Part shown: positions 18,891-27,765 of the stretch, in pieces
Numbering within the stretch: position 1 is the stretch's first letter
Layout: each line of letters begins with the position of its first letter
Assembly (NCBI RefSeq): GCF_003605435.1
Contig: NZ_QXQB01000001.1
Span: 1,116,001 to 1,180,000 of the forward strand
Direction of reading: 5' to 3'
Origin: Paenibacillus pinisoli
GTDB taxonomy: Bacteria; Bacillota; Bacilli; Paenibacillales; Paenibacillaceae
DNA: 64,000 nucleotides
Translations under genes and position numbers: made by a program
The notes under the pieces: model-generated
Database searches by the model: none
The model's input: only the letters and a program-made list of their open reading frames with translations
Told to the model about the DNA's origin: nothing

Positions 18891-21494
18891 TCAGCGGTTC
18901 AGCCAAGGACGGCTGCCGTTGTTTCTCTTTTTCTTCGTGCTGGGCGCTACCGTGCGAATAACTGCTTTCTTGCCCTTTTTGCGGGGCTTTGAAGATTTTG
19001 CCGTGCCGGACGTGCCAGTCAGCTCATCCTCCCGCTTCCCTCCGCAGCCGCAGTCGTCTTTCCCCTTGCTTGCCGGCGAGACAGGAGCCGCATTATTGGC
19101 CCAGCCTGGATACGGGTAGCCGGTAGGATAGCTATTCAGGTATGCGTTCGGGTTGCTGTTAGGATAGCCGTTCGGATATCCTTCATATCCCGGCGGCGGA
19201 TACATCGCCGATAAGCCCGACATACTGTGGGAATTGGCATATGGCGAGATCATACCTGGGTTCGGCGCATTCGAAAGCGGCGAGATCATCCCCATGTTAG
19301 GCCCGATATTGGCTGGTGAAACAGCCGTATTTTCCCCCATGCCATGGTAGGAGGGATTCCCGCCATAGCCCCAGTCTGGTCCGGCCCCATACGGCATAAT
19401 GGATGGATTCGCATAGTTGGACATAAACGTTCCCGGCGGACAATCGTACGGATACATGGAAGGAGTCTCCGAATATGGCGCCAGATTAGGCTCGGCATTG
19501 GCGCTGTATGGCATTACACTGTTTGGCATGCCGTAAGGTTGAATATTGGGGGCATTGGCCTCCGGATAATTTGGAAGGTCATAAAGCGACATAACGTCGG
19601 AAGATGGCATGCCGTATTGATGGAACAAGTCGATGCTTTCCATATACTCTGAATTGGATGCTTGAATTTTTTTCTCAATCGGCTTTTCAATAGGCAGCGG
19701 TTTTTTGCCGGCGTACGGCTTCACTTTCGTCGCTGGTTCACTGGACAACGGCGCAATGTTCTCATTCGGCCCTGCATTGGATGCCAATGGACCAATATTA
19801 CCTGTAGCGAGTGGCGCAATGTTGTTCGACGACAGCGGACCTACATTGCCCGTGGACAGCGGCGCGATGTTGTTCGACGACAGCGGACCTACATTGCCCG
19901 TAGACAGTGGCGCGATGTTATTCGACGACAGCGGACCTACATTGCCCGTAGACAGCGGCGCGATGTTGTTCGACGACAGCGGACCTACATTGCCCATCGA
20001 CATTGGCGCATAGTTGTTCGACGACAGCGGGCCAACGTTGCCCATCGGCATTGGCGCATAGTTGTTCGACGACAGCGGGCCAACGTTGCCCATCGACATT
20101 GGCGCGTAGTTGTTCGACGACAGCGGGCCAACGTTGCCCATCGGCATTGGCGCATAGTTGTTCGACGACAGCGGGCCAACGTTGCCCATCGACATTGGCG
20201 CGTAGTTGTTCGACGACAGCGGGCCTGCATTACCCATGGACAGCGGCGCTGCGTTCGAGGATAATGGCGCTACTTTGCCTGTACCCAGCGGAGCAGCTTT
20301 GGACGCTAACGGAAGTGTTTTTCCTGTTGCCAAAGGAGCTGCGTTTGATGCTAGCGGGCCAATATTGCTGTTCGCAAGCGGAGCAATATTGCTGTTCGCC
20401 AATGGGCCGATATTGCTGTTCGCAAGCGGAGTAATATTGCTGTTCGCCAATGGACTGATATTGCTATTCGCAAACGGAGCAATATTGCTGTTTGCTAGCG
20501 GACCTACATTGCTATTCGCAAATGGACCTACATTGCTGTTTGCCAATGGACCTACATTGCTATTCGCAAGAGGCGCAACATTATTTTCAGCTAATGGGCT
20601 TACATTTGATGATAGCGGCAAGGTTTTTCCGGTAGATAACGGCTCTTGCTTCTTGGCTAGCGGCTCGACTTTCTTAGATGCCAGAGGCTCTACTTTAGTG
20701 GCGAGCGGTTCTACTTTTTTCGCAAGCGGTTCAATTTTCTTCTCGGCTAACGGCTCTACTTTTTTCGCAAGCGGCTCAACTTTCTTTTCGGCTAACGGCT
20801 CTACTTTTTTTGCAAGCGGCTCAACTTTCTTTTCGGCTAGAGGTTCGACTTTCTTTTCAGCTAATGGCTCAACCTTTTTCTCCGCAAGAGGTTCTACCTT
20901 AGCTGTAGGCGGCTTCGGTGCTGGTGCAGGCGGAACTGGGGACACAATTGGCGCGGTCGGTTTTTTCTCCGTGACAGGAGCAGTGTTTTTCTTCTCCGTC
21001 ACAAGACCTGTAAAAGTTTTTCCAACCACCGACGGGGCAGTGGACAATTTGCCAACTATGCCCTGAACACCTTGCTTGATCGATGAAGGATGCAGCGGAT
21101 GCGTAGATGTTTTGCCGCCCATGTTTTGTTGAGTTACGGTCGGCGGTACTTGCGCATCGGCTTTAGGTATGTTTACAACTTCTCCTGTCAGAAGCACATT
21201 AGGGTTTTTGAGATGAGGGTTCGCATGAATCATTGTGGCCAGCGGAACTCCCCAGGCTTTGGACAGCTTCCAAAGCGTATCCCCTTGTTTGACGATATGC
21301 TGATGCATAATCTCCATTCCATTCACTCCATTCTGTGCAGTAGGGGTCGATGGAATCTTTAGCTTTGTTCCAACTTCCAGCACATCAGGATTCGTAATGC
21401 CCGGATTGAGCTTCAAAATTTCCTCGAGCGGCACATTATACTTCTGACCGATAAAGTATAAGGTATCGCCACTTTTGACAATATGGATTCTCAC
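18891..21494 (-). CDS. safA: SafA-like spore coat morphogenetic protein with two LysM domains and long repeats
   Basis: 867 residues. LysM domains at 2-48 (IHIVKSGDTLYFIGQKYNVP) and 65-111 (HIVKQGDTLWKLSKAWGVP) would bind spore peptidoglycan. Then three repeat families: VEPLA[E/K]KK units (about 200-285), nine octads of the form NSN[V/I]xP[L/F]A (311-382), and nine 16-residue units NVGPLSSNN[Y/I]APxxxG (422-565). A Tyr/Pro/Asn/Gly-rich region (about 615-810) follows, then DCGCGG and a basic tail. B. subtilis SafA, 387 residues with one LysM, organises the inner coat at this same locus between bofC and the pheA region, so synteny supports the call though the repeats are not shared. Start: GTG at 21494, AGGAGGT nine bases upstream; a CATAGGAT box at 21561-21568 might be a sporulation -10. 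Confidence 0.78.
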   Translation of the reverse strand: MRIHIVKSGDTLYFIGQKYNVPLEEILKLNPGITNPDVLEVGTKLKIPSTPTAQNGVNGMEIMHQHIVKQGDTLWKLSKAWGVPLATMIHANPHLKNPNVLLTGEVVNIPKADAQVPPTVTQQNMGGKTSTHPLHPSSIKQGVQGIVGKLSTAPSVVGKTFTGLVTEKKNTAPVTEKKPTAPIVSPVPPAPAPKPPTAKVEPLAEKKVEPLAEKKVEPLAEKKVEPLAKKVEPLAEKKVEPLAKKVEPLAEKKIEPLAKKVEPLATKVEPLASKKVEPLAKKQEPLSTGKTLPLSSNVSPLAENNVAPLANSNVGPLANSNVGPFANSNVGPLANSNIAPFANSNISPLANSNITPLANSNIGPLANSNIAPLANSNIGPLASNAAPLATGKTLPLASKAAPLGTGKVAPLSSNAAPLSMGNAGPLSSNNYAPMSMGNVGPLSSNNYAPMPMGNVGPLSSNNYAPMSMGNVGPLSSNNYAPMPMGNVGPLSSNNYAPMSMGNVGPLSSNNIAPLSTGNVGPLSSNNIAPLSTGNVGPLSSNNIAPLSTGNVGPLSSNNIAPLATGNIGPLASNAGPNENIAPLSSEPATKVKPYAGKKPLPIEKPIEKKIQASNSEYMESIDLFHQYGMPSSDVMSLYDLPNYPEANAPNIQPYGMPNSVMPYSANAEPNLAPYSETPSMYPYDCPPGTFMSNYANPSIMPYGAGPDWGYGGNPSYHGMGENTAVSPANIGPNMGMISPLSNAPNPGMISPYANSHSMSGLSAMYPPPGYEGYPNGYPNSNPNAYLNSYPTGYPYPGWANNAAPVSPASKGKDDCGCGGKREDELTGTSGTAKSSKPRKKGKKAVIRTVAPSTKKKRNNGSRPWLNR
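19800..20231 (-). repeat. Nine 48-bp coding repeats in the safA-like gene
   Basis: Each unit encodes 16 residues of the form NVGPLSSNNYAPMSMG. Units encoding YAPMSMG and YAPMPMG alternate, giving a 96-bp higher-order repeat, and then switch to units ending NIAPLSTG. Some neighbouring units look identical in DNA, which indicates recent duplication or slippage rather than selection on protein alone. Confidence 0.92.
20349..20564 (-). repeat. Nine 24-bp coding repeats in the safA-like gene
   Basis: Encodes nine consecutive octads of the pattern NSN[V/I]xP[L/F]A. The octad looks like half of the 16-residue unit further along the protein (NVGPLSSN / NIAPLSTG), suggesting that one family gave rise to the other. 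Confidence 0.9.
20640..20897 (-). repeat. VEPLA[E/K]KK coding repeats in the safA-like gene
   Basis: About eleven copies of a 7-8 residue lysine-rich unit (VEPLAEKK or VEPLAKK), residues about 200-285. The strongly basic block contrasts with the neutral Asn/Pro-rich repeats after it. Confidence 0.88.
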
Positions 21495-21599
21495 TCGCCG
21501 ATGACCTCCTGTCACGTTCTGAATAACTTGGCAAGGCTAATGCCCGTTATCAATCTCTACATCCTATGCAGATCATGGGCTGGTGTCTCCACTTTCTTG

Positions 21600-21622
21600 A
21601 AAAAATTAGTCACTCGACTAAT
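21600..21622 (-). terminator. Orphan terminator between the 100-bp array and the safA-like gene
   Basis: Perfect 7-bp stem ATTAGTC/GACTAAT, loop GAGT, followed by six T on the minus strand. No gene ends just before it on that strand; it lies past the repeat array, which is itself past the pheA terminator. Confidence 0.65.
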
Positions 21623-21787
21623 AGTTGCACATGGGTGCTGAGCAATTGGACGAGAACAAGCAGGCGGGAGATGAGGTACTAGTTTGTGAGTGCGAGGGGT
21701 AGTGTGCCGGTTAAGCCGACTTAAAGCTCAAAGTACAGGGGATATTGCTTATTTCGCGGTCAGAGTTCCATTAACAGTGCGAATAAC

Positions 21788-22415
21788 GTTAGACGGCGGC
21801 CAAATTCAGCGAAATACGAGCTGTAACCGCGCCTTACACAGCTAATTCGCCGAACTCACAGTTATTCTCGCTCTAGCGTTGCCTGACAACGTTAGAAGAC
21901 CAAATTCAGCGAAATACGAGTTGTAACCACGCCTTACACCGCTAATTCGCCGCAGTCACAGTTTTTTCCGCTCTAGCGTTGCGTGACAACGTTAGAAGAC
22001 CAAAATCAGCGAAATACGAGTTGTAACCACGCCTTACACCGTTAATTTACCGCAGTCACAGTTATTTCCGCTCTAGCGTTGCGTGACATCGTTAGATGAC
22101 CAAAATCAGCGAAATACGAGCTGTAGTCGCGCCTTACACCGTTAATTCGCCGAACTCACAGTTATTTCCGCTCTAGCGTTGCGTGACAACGTTAGAAGAC
22201 TAAAATCAGCGAAATACGAGCTGTAACCGCGCCTTACACCGCTAATTCGCCGAACTCACAGTTATTCTCGCTCTAGCGTTGCGTGACAACGTTAGAAGAC
22301 CAAAATCAGCGAAATACGAGTTGTAACCACGCCTTACACCGCTAATTCGCCGAACTCACAGTTTTTTCCGCTCTAGCATTGCATGACATCGTTAGATGAC
22401 CAAGTTCGACAAAAT
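21788..22415. repeat. Intergenic tandem array, 100-bp unit, about six copies
   Basis: The phrase GTTAGAAGAC (or GTTAGATGAC) recurs at 21891, 21991, 22091, 22191, 22291 and 22391, exactly 100 bp apart, with an earlier copy at 21788 (103 bp before). Each unit also carries TCAGCGAAATACGAG, ACGCCTTACACCG and CGCTCTAGCGTTGCGTGAC. Units differ by a few substitutions and no indels; the last is broken off after about 25 bp. Within a unit the two halves (TGCGTGACAACGTTA and CGCCTTACACCGCTA, 50 bp apart) look related. There are stop codons in every frame I followed and no spacers. It fills most of the 1-kb gap between the safA-like gene and pheA; the stretch 21640-21780 shows nothing I recognise. Confidence 0.93.
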
Positions 22416-22434
22416 GAGAACTGTACCCATTACA

Positions 22435-22510
22435 AAAAACAACCCTTCGCCGCATGCCGATAGTTTGTGCCTCGCACAAACATCTCTACATACAATCAAA
22501 GGGTTGATTG
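22435..22510 (-). terminator. Terminator of the pheB-hom-thrB-pheA transcript
   Basis: On the minus strand CAACCCTT pairs with AAGGGTTG across an inner strong hairpin (GTTTGTGC, GAG loop, GCACAAAC), and a run of six T follows. It lies just past the small open frame downstream of pheA. Confidence 0.7.
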
Positions 22511-22531
22511 TTACCTAATACCATGCCCAGC

Positions 22532-22657
22532 CTACTCGAAGACCTTCACACCGTCTACAGTGACGATGCTGCGGAACTTCTGCAGCAGACGGTTGTAATT
22601 AGACCGGCTTGTCAGGAATACATCTTGCGGCCGGCTACCTCGCGCACGGCGATGCAC
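22532..22657 (-). CDS. Possible small protein downstream of pheA (41 residues, unrecognised; perhaps frameshifted)
   Basis: A minus-strand frame ending in TAG at 22532 reads FLTSRSNYNRLLQKF then RSIVTVDGVKVFE, with codon choice like the neighbouring genes. From GTG at 22657 it is 41 residues, but the ribosome site (GGAGGT at 22656-22661) overlaps that codon. The same site is ideally spaced (8 bases) for GTG at 22645-22647 in another frame, which gives MREVAGRKMYS and then stops just before the FLTSR segment. One base shift would join the two into a protein of about 37 residues. So this is either a real small gene, a decayed one, or one containing a sequence error. It begins 25 bp after the pheA stop and ends before the terminator, hence likely in the pheA transcript. 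Confidence 0.4.
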   Translation of the reverse strand: MHRRARGSRPQDVFLTSRSNYNRLLQKFRSIVTVDGVKVFE

Positions 22658-22682
22658 CTCCGCAAAAGTGAACTATCGTAAA

Positions 22683-23558
22683 TTAAAGCAATTGCTCATA
22701 CGAAAAGCTCGGGTAGCATCCCAGAACTCGAATCGAACAGCCAATCGCTTCAATCTCTTCCAGCGCCGCAGGCAGCAGAACCGAATCAAGCGACATCTCG
22801 ATCTCGATATAGAAGTAGTAGTTGCCCAGCTTCTTCTTCGTAGGGCGGGATTCAATCCGCGACAAGTTGATTCTCCGCCATGCGAAGGCGGACAATACTT
22901 GATGCAGCGCGCCCGGATAATCCTCGGGCAGCGTCACCAGTATGCTGGTCTTGATGCGGTCCGACTTGCGGGCCGTATATGGCTCGGTGCCGACCAGCAT
23001 AAAGCGCGTATAGTTGTTGTCGTGATCGGTAATCTCTGTCGCAAGCAGATCGAGACCGTTGTTGGCAGCGGCAATGCGAGTGCCGATTGCCGCAATGCCT
23101 TCACCGGGATGGTCACGCACGATGCGGACCGCCTCAGCTGTGCTGCTCACATGCTCCGTCTCCACGTTAGGCATATGCTCTCTTAGATACTGGAGGCATT
23201 GAGCCATGGCGACAGGGTGGCTGATTACTTTTTTGATCCGGGAGAAGTCCAGCTCCCCCGCATCGTTCTGCAGCTCTGACCGTCTGCTGATCAGGTTCTG
23301 GATGGACGGGTACACCCATTCCGCCTGCATAGGCAGATCTACCTCATGCACCAGCCAATCCATATGGAGGCTTACAGAGCCTTCAATTGTGTTTTCGATA
23401 GGGATGACACTATAATCGCTAATGCCGTTGACCGTGGAGTTGAATACATCCGCAATAAGGCGATGATACTTCCACTCCATCCGGTCTTCACCGGCAAACA
23501 AATGCTTGGCCGCTTCATCCGATACGGAGCCGGCCGGCAACAAAGCTATTGTCTTCAT
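22683..23558 (-). CDS. pheA: Prephenate dehydratase
   Basis: Converts prephenate to phenylpyruvate in phenylalanine synthesis. 291 residues: N-terminal catalytic domain with SDYSVIPIENTIEGSV, the conserved NNYTRFMLVG, and a C-terminal ACT domain with the ESRP motif (NLSRIESRPTKKKLGNYYFYIE) for feedback by phenylalanine. The first few residues (MKTIALLPAGSVSDEAA) differ a little from the usual LGPxGTxxExA pattern. Its ATG overlaps the thrB stop by 4 bp. It is the last recognised gene of the pheB-hom-thrB-pheA operon. Confidence 0.95.
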   Translation of the reverse strand: MKTIALLPAGSVSDEAAKHLFAGEDRMEWKYHRLIADVFNSTVNGISDYSVIPIENTIEGSVSLHMDWLVHEVDLPMQAEWVYPSIQNLISRRSELQNDAGELDFSRIKKVISHPVAMAQCLQYLREHMPNVETEHVSSTAEAVRIVRDHPGEGIAAIGTRIAAANNGLDLLATEITDHDNNYTRFMLVGTEPYTARKSDRIKTSILVTLPEDYPGALHQVLSAFAWRRINLSRIESRPTKKKLGNYYFYIEIEMSLDSVLLPAALEEIEAIGCSIRVLGCYPSFSYEQLL

Positions 23559-24556
23559 GCTTTTACTTCTCCTTTAATCCGGTCCAGCAGCGTAATAGAA
23601 ACTGTCGATCCCGCTCCGCCGCCAATAGGGCCTTCTTCGACTGTCACAACGGGACCGCTCGTGCAAGGCGCAAGCCAAAGCGTCTCTGCCTCGATGCCTT
23701 CCTTCGCCAGCGTCCCTTTCAAAAATTGCTCAAGCGTCGCCTTATCCGGGCTGTTCGCATCAACAAATGCGATCAGCGTCGGCCCCGCTCCGCTAAGCGC
23801 CGCGCCCAGCGCGCCAAAGTCGACGGCACGCTCCAAAATCTCCGCCATGCCAGGAATTAGCGCTGCACGGTAAGGCTGGTGCAGCCGATCCTGCATCGCA
23901 TGGCGGATCAAGCCGAGCTCGCCGCTGGCCAGCGCCGCAACAAGCAGCGAGCTGCGGCCGACGTTAAAGACGGCATCGGCCATTGCGATCCCAGAAGGCA
24001 GCGCATGACGCGCCTTCTCCGTCTCCAAATGGAACGCAGGGATGGCGACCAGCGTCTGCAGCCGCTCATTCGGCTCAATCCGCACATGCTGCGCCGCTGA
24101 TCCGTCCCAAGCGGATACGACAATGCCGCCGAATAGCGAAGCGCCGACATTGTCGGGATGCCCTTCCAGCTCCGTCGCCAGTTGGAACAGCTTATCGTCG
24201 CTAAGCGGACTGCCAATTAGCGCATTGGCTGCGACGAGCGCGCCGACGATCGCGGAAGCGCTGCTGCCGAGTCCGCGCGCAAGCGGAATGTCGCTGTACA
24301 TCGCAATATGCAGCTCAGGCACTTCTACGCCTGCTTCGTTGAAGACCAGCTGTGCTACCTTATAGAGCAGATTGGATTTATCTTTAGGCAAGCCATCCAT
24401 TCCGTCGCCATAATATTCGAATGTTGTCTCGCCCGTTTTGGACTCCGACATTTCAATCCATGCATACAGGCTCAGCGCCATGCCAAGCGTATCGAAGCCC
24501 GGTCCCAGGTTGGCTGTGCTTGCAGGTACTTTTACGATTGCTTTGCGATCCTTCAT
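23555..24556 (-). CDS. thrB: Homoserine kinase
   Basis: GHMP-family kinase that phosphorylates homoserine for threonine synthesis. 333 residues with VPASTANLGPGFDTLGMALSLY at the N-terminus, the ATP loop IPLARGLGSSASAIVGA (about 87-103) and the C-terminal ALSGAGPTLIAF motif. It lies 4 bp after hom and overlaps pheA by 4 bp. No threonine synthase gene is present in the window. Confidence 0.96.
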   Translation of the reverse strand: MKDRKAIVKVPASTANLGPGFDTLGMALSLYAWIEMSESKTGETTFEYYGDGMDGLPKDKSNLLYKVAQLVFNEAGVEVPELHIAMYSDIPLARGLGSSASAIVGALVAANALIGSPLSDDKLFQLATELEGHPDNVGASLFGGIVVSAWDGSAAQHVRIEPNERLQTLVAIPAFHLETEKARHALPSGIAMADAVFNVGRSSLLVAALASGELGLIRHAMQDRLHQPYRAALIPGMAEILERAVDFGALGAALSGAGPTLIAFVDANSPDKATLEQFLKGTLAKEGIEAETLWLAPCTSGPVVTVEEGPIGGGAGSTVSITLLDRIKGEVKA

Positions 24557-24560
24557 CCGC

Positions 24561-25847
24561 TTATCCTTCCACCCTGTACACGCTCTTCACTTTATGGACA
24601 ACATCCAGCGATTCGAACGTATGAAGCACCTTCTGGATTGCGGCTTTGCTCGCATCATGCGTAATGATAATAATTTCGGCTTCCGGATTTGTCGGGTTCG
24701 GCTGCTGCAGCACAGACTCCAGGCTCACTTCGGCTTCCGCGAACACTTGCGTAATGCGCGCAAGCACGCCCGCACGGTCAGCTACATGAAGCAGCAAGAA
24801 GTACTTCGAAGAAATCTGTTCGTCAGTCTTCAGCTTTGTTTCCTTATAAGCGATGCCGCTTTGCTTGCCGTTCACGCCCAGTTTCAGGTTTTTCACAACA
24901 GCAACCAAGTCCGCAACGATCGAAGTCGCCGTTGGCAGCTCGCCCGCTCCCGCGCCATAGAACATCGTCTCGCCAACTGCCTCGCCATACACATATACGG
25001 CGTTGAACACACCGTTCACTGAAGCGATCGGATGCGAATGCTTCACCATAGTCGGCTGCACGCTGATGCTGATCAGATCGTCTTGCCGCTCCGCGATGCC
25101 AAGCAGCTTAAGCTCGTAGCCCAGACGCTTCGCGTACAGGATATCTTCTTTGCTGACTGCGGAGATGCCTTTCGCCGACACATCCTCAAGGTTCACGTTG
25201 GTACGGAAGCCCAGCGTCGCCAGAATCGTCATCTTGCGGGCTGCGTCCAGACCCTCAACGTCGGAAGTCGGATCGGCTTCAGCATATCCAAGCGCCTGCG
25301 CTTCCTTCAGCACATCGGCGTAAGCTGCGCCTTCTTGGCTCATTTTCGTCAAAATATAGTTTGTTGTTCCGTTCACGATACCCATAATCTTCGTGATGCG
25401 GTCGGAAGAGAAGCCTTCCACCAGCGTACGCAGGATCGGAATACCGCCCGCTACGCTCGCCTCATACAGCACATCGCAGCGGTTCTCCTTAGCCTTGGCC
25501 AAAATCTCCGGTCCATGCAGCGCCATCAAATCCTTGTTCGCCGTCACCACATGCTTGCCCAGCGAAAGCGCCTCAAGAATGTACTCCTTCGTATGCCCGA
25601 TGCCGCCCATCACTTCAACGATCACATCGATTTCCGGATGACGGATTACCTCCCACGGATCTTCTGTCAACTTATCCTGTGCAATCGAGATGTTACGCGA
25701 CTTGCTCTTGTTCTGCACAAGCACCTTTTCAATTACGATGGAAGACCCTGCTTGACTTTGCAAATCCTCTTGATGCGCCTCCACGATGCGCACAACGCCT
25801 GTCCCGACTGTACCTAGACCCAACAAACCCACTTTAACCGGCTTCAT
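24561..25847 (-). CDS. hom: Homoserine dehydrogenase
   Basis: Reduces aspartate semialdehyde to homoserine. 428 residues: Rossmann motif GLLGLGTVGTGVV (8-20), catalytic-domain phrases VVTANKDLMALHG and GIVNGTTNYILTKM, EADPTSDVEGLDAARK, and a C-terminal ACT domain (about 350-428) for threonine feedback. It follows the ACT-domain gene pheB by 25 bp. In B. subtilis hom and thrB sit elsewhere with thrC, so this linkage to pheB/pheA is a Paenibacillus-type arrangement. Confidence 0.96.
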   Translation of the reverse strand: MKPVKVGLLGLGTVGTGVVRIVEAHQEDLQSQAGSSIVIEKVLVQNKSKSRNISIAQDKLTEDPWEVIRHPEIDVIVEVMGGIGHTKEYILEALSLGKHVVTANKDLMALHGPEILAKAKENRCDVLYEASVAGGIPILRTLVEGFSSDRITKIMGIVNGTTNYILTKMSQEGAAYADVLKEAQALGYAEADPTSDVEGLDAARKMTILATLGFRTNVNLEDVSAKGISAVSKEDILYAKRLGYELKLLGIAERQDDLISISVQPTMVKHSHPIASVNGVFNAVYVYGEAVGETMFYGAGAGELPTATSIVADLVAVVKNLKLGVNGKQSGIAYKETKLKTDEQISSKYFLLLHVADRAGVLARITQVFAEAEVSLESVLQQPNPTNPEAEIIIITHDASKAAIQKVLHTFESLDVVHKVKSVYRVEG

Positions 25848-25872
25848 ATATTCCCTCCGTTGCTTTCGTTAT

Positions 25873-26310
25873 TTATCCTCGTCCGATGATGGATGCCTTG
25901 CGCACGCCTGGTTGGCGGCGAAGCAGCTCCATCAGTTCTGTTGCGTCACCTGCGACCTGAGAGACATCGATAGATAGCACTACGTTAGCAAATCCCTGCA
26001 AAGGTATGCTCTGATTCATCGTCAGTACGTTGCCTTCCTGGCTGGCTACCAGCGCAAGCACGCTCGACAATACCCCAGCCCGATGCTCCAAATCCATGGA
26101 GACGGTAATAATCCGCTCTTGCGTAATTTCATTCAACTCGTACACGCCGTCCTTGTACTTATAGAAGGCGCTTCGGCTAAGGCCGGCTCGCTCTACGGCC
26201 TCGTGTACGGTCGCCGCGCTCCCGCTGCTGAGGAGCGACTTCACCAGTATGGTTTTCTGTATCGCTTCCGGCAATATATCCTCCCGAACGACATAATAGC
26301 GATCAGCCAT
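25873..26310 (-). CDS. pheB: ACT-domain protein PheB (YszB)
   Basis: 145 residues. The N-terminal part (RYYVVREDILPEAIQKT, then VHEAVERAGLSRSAFYKYKDGV) looks like a small helix-turn-helix-like domain; the C-terminal part (about 68-145) is an ACT domain with ITVSMDLEHRAGVLSSVLALVA. In B. subtilis pheB lies directly before pheA and was named from mutants, but its role is unresolved; amino-acid sensing is an inference from the fold. ATG at 26310 has GAGGAGG six bases upstream. It heads the four-gene operon, with its own promoter after the obg terminator. Confidence 0.88.
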   Translation of the reverse strand: MADRYYVVREDILPEAIQKTILVKSLLSSGSAATVHEAVERAGLSRSAFYKYKDGVYELNEITQERIITVSMDLEHRAGVLSSVLALVASQEGNVLTMNQSIPLQGFANVVLSIDVSQVAGDATELMELLRRQPGVRKASIIGRG

Positions 26311-26352
26311 CCCAGTCCTCCTCAAAAAGACAATTGTACACCTATAGTGGAC

Positions 26353-26381
26353 ATTATATCGAAATAAGCAAGATGCGGCAA
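26353..26381 (-). promoter_or_regulatory. Sigma-A promoter of the pheB-hom-thrB-pheA operon
   Basis: TTGCCG, 17-bp spacer, perfect TATAAT, about 43 bp before the pheB start and just after the obg terminator. Confidence 0.75.
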
Positions 26382-26392
26382 TAGGCTGGAAA

Positions 26393-26419
26393 GAAAAAAA
26401 AAGACGACTCCCGTCGTCT
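26393..26419 (-). terminator. Terminator after obg
   Basis: Perfect AGACGAC/GTCGTCT stem with a GGGA loop and a nine-base T run on the minus strand, a few bases past the obg stop. Confidence 0.92.
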
Positions 26420-26426
26420 CTTCTCA

Positions 26427-27752
26427 TCAATCGTATGGATTGTAGTCGCTGCCTTCAAAAAATTCAAAAGCAAAATCCGCTACCGATACCATATCGCCGT
26501 CTTTCGCTCCCGCTTTGCGAAGCGCTTCGTCAACGCCGAGCTTCCGCATAATCCGGGCGAAGCGCATAACCGCATCGTAGGAGTTCAGGTTCATCCGCTT
26601 CATCATGCGGGCAATGCCTTCGCTCTCCACCACGAACACTTCATCTTCACGACGAATCGTAAACGTAATTTCGTCCTTCTTCTCGTAGCTGTATACTTTG
26701 CGTTCCTCGATCTCTTTGACCTCTTCGACTTCCGCTTGCACAGCGACCGTATCCAGAATATCAGCCGCTTTGTACAAGAGCTCCTGAATGCCTTGCTTCG
26801 TCAAGGATGAGATCGGCACGATCTCGTATACCCGTTCGCTGCCGGACTCCTCCAGCTGCTGCTTGAACAGCTCCAGCTGCTCAGCCGCCTCAGGCATGTC
26901 CATTTTGTTGGCCGCGATGATCTGCGGGCGTTCTGCCAGCTTCTCATTGTACAGCGACAGCTCCGAATTGATCTTCTGCCAGTCTTCGTAAGGATCGCGT
27001 CCTTCGGAAGCAGCCATATCGATGACATGGATAATCACGCGTGTACGCTCGACATGGCGAAGGAATTCATGGCCCAGTCCGACGCCCTCATGTGCGCCTT
27101 CGATCAGCCCCGGCAGATCCGCCATTACAAAGCTGCGCCCGTCGCCTACATCGACAACGCCCAAATTCGGCGTTATCGTCGTAAAGTGGTACGCGCCGAT
27201 CTTCGGCTTGGCGCCGGAGACAACCGACAGCAGCGTGGATTTGCCTACGCTTGGAAAGCCGACGAGTCCGACATCGGCCATTACCTTCATCTCCAGCACA
27301 ACCCAGCGCTCTTCGCCTTCCTCACCGTTCTCGGAGATATAAGGAGCCGGATTAGTTGCCGTTGCGAATCGGATATTGCCGCGGCCGCCGCGGCCGCCCT
27401 TCGCCACGACTACCTGCTGCCCATGACGCGTCAAATCCGCAATGATCTCCCCAGTATCATCGTCAATAATGACCGTACCCGGAGGAATACGGACAATGGT
27501 GTCCTCCGCACTCGCCCCGTGCATCCCTTTAACCTTGCCGCGCTCTCCGCGCTGCGCTTTGAAATGCTTCTGATACCGGAAATCCATCAGTGTGCGAAGG
27601 CCTTCGTCTACACGGAAGATCAGGTCGCCGCCATGACCGCCGTCGCCGCCGGCCGGACCGCCGTTCTCCACATATTTCTCGCGACGGAACGAGACGATAC
27701 CGTCACCGCCGTCGCCGCCTTTTACAAATATTTTTGCCTTATCGACAAACAT
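26427..27752 (-). CDS. obg: GTPase Obg (CgtA)
   Basis: Essential GTPase linked to 50S ribosome assembly, the stress response and, in B. subtilis, sporulation initiation. 441 residues: glycine-rich Obg fold (1-158) with [17 protein letters not shown] and GGRGGRGN, G-domain with G1 [10 protein letters not shown]3 [10 protein letters not shown] and G4 NKMD, and a C-terminal OCT domain (about 360-430). It follows spo0B by 13 bp, the same pairing as in B. subtilis, and ends at a strong terminator. Confidence 0.97.
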   Translation of the reverse strand: MFVDKAKIFVKGGDGGDGIVSFRREKYVENGGPAGGDGGHGGDLIFRVDEGLRTLMDFRYQKHFKAQRGERGKVKGMHGASAEDTIVRIPPGTVIIDDDTGEIIADLTRHGQQVVVAKGGRGGRGNIRFATATNPAPYISENGEEGEERWVVLEMKVMADVGLVGFPSVGKSTLLSVVSGAKPKIGAYHFTTITPNLGVVDVGDGRSFVMADLPGLIEGAHEGVGLGHEFLRHVERTRVIIHVIDMAASEGRDPYEDWQKINSELSLYNEKLAERPQIIAANKMDMPEAAEQLELFKQQLEESGSERVYEIVPISSLTKQGIQELLYKAADILDTVAVQAEVEEVKEIEERKVYSYEKKDEITFTIRREDEVFVVESEGIARMMKRMNLNSYDAVMRFARIMRKLGVDEALRKAGAKDGDMVSVADFAFEFFEGSDYNPYD

Positions 27753-27765
27753 GTCTTGCCTCCGT

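Noticed and set aside
19662..21066. Long plus-strand open frames opposite the safA-like gene
   Set aside because: They mirror the coding repeats (24- and 48-bp units keep all frames open), have no ribosome sites, and encode low-complexity sequence such as repeated HRHWRIVVRRQRANV.
21788..22415. Reading the 100-bp array as a CRISPR
   Set aside because: The whole unit repeats, with no unique spacers, and no cas genes are nearby.
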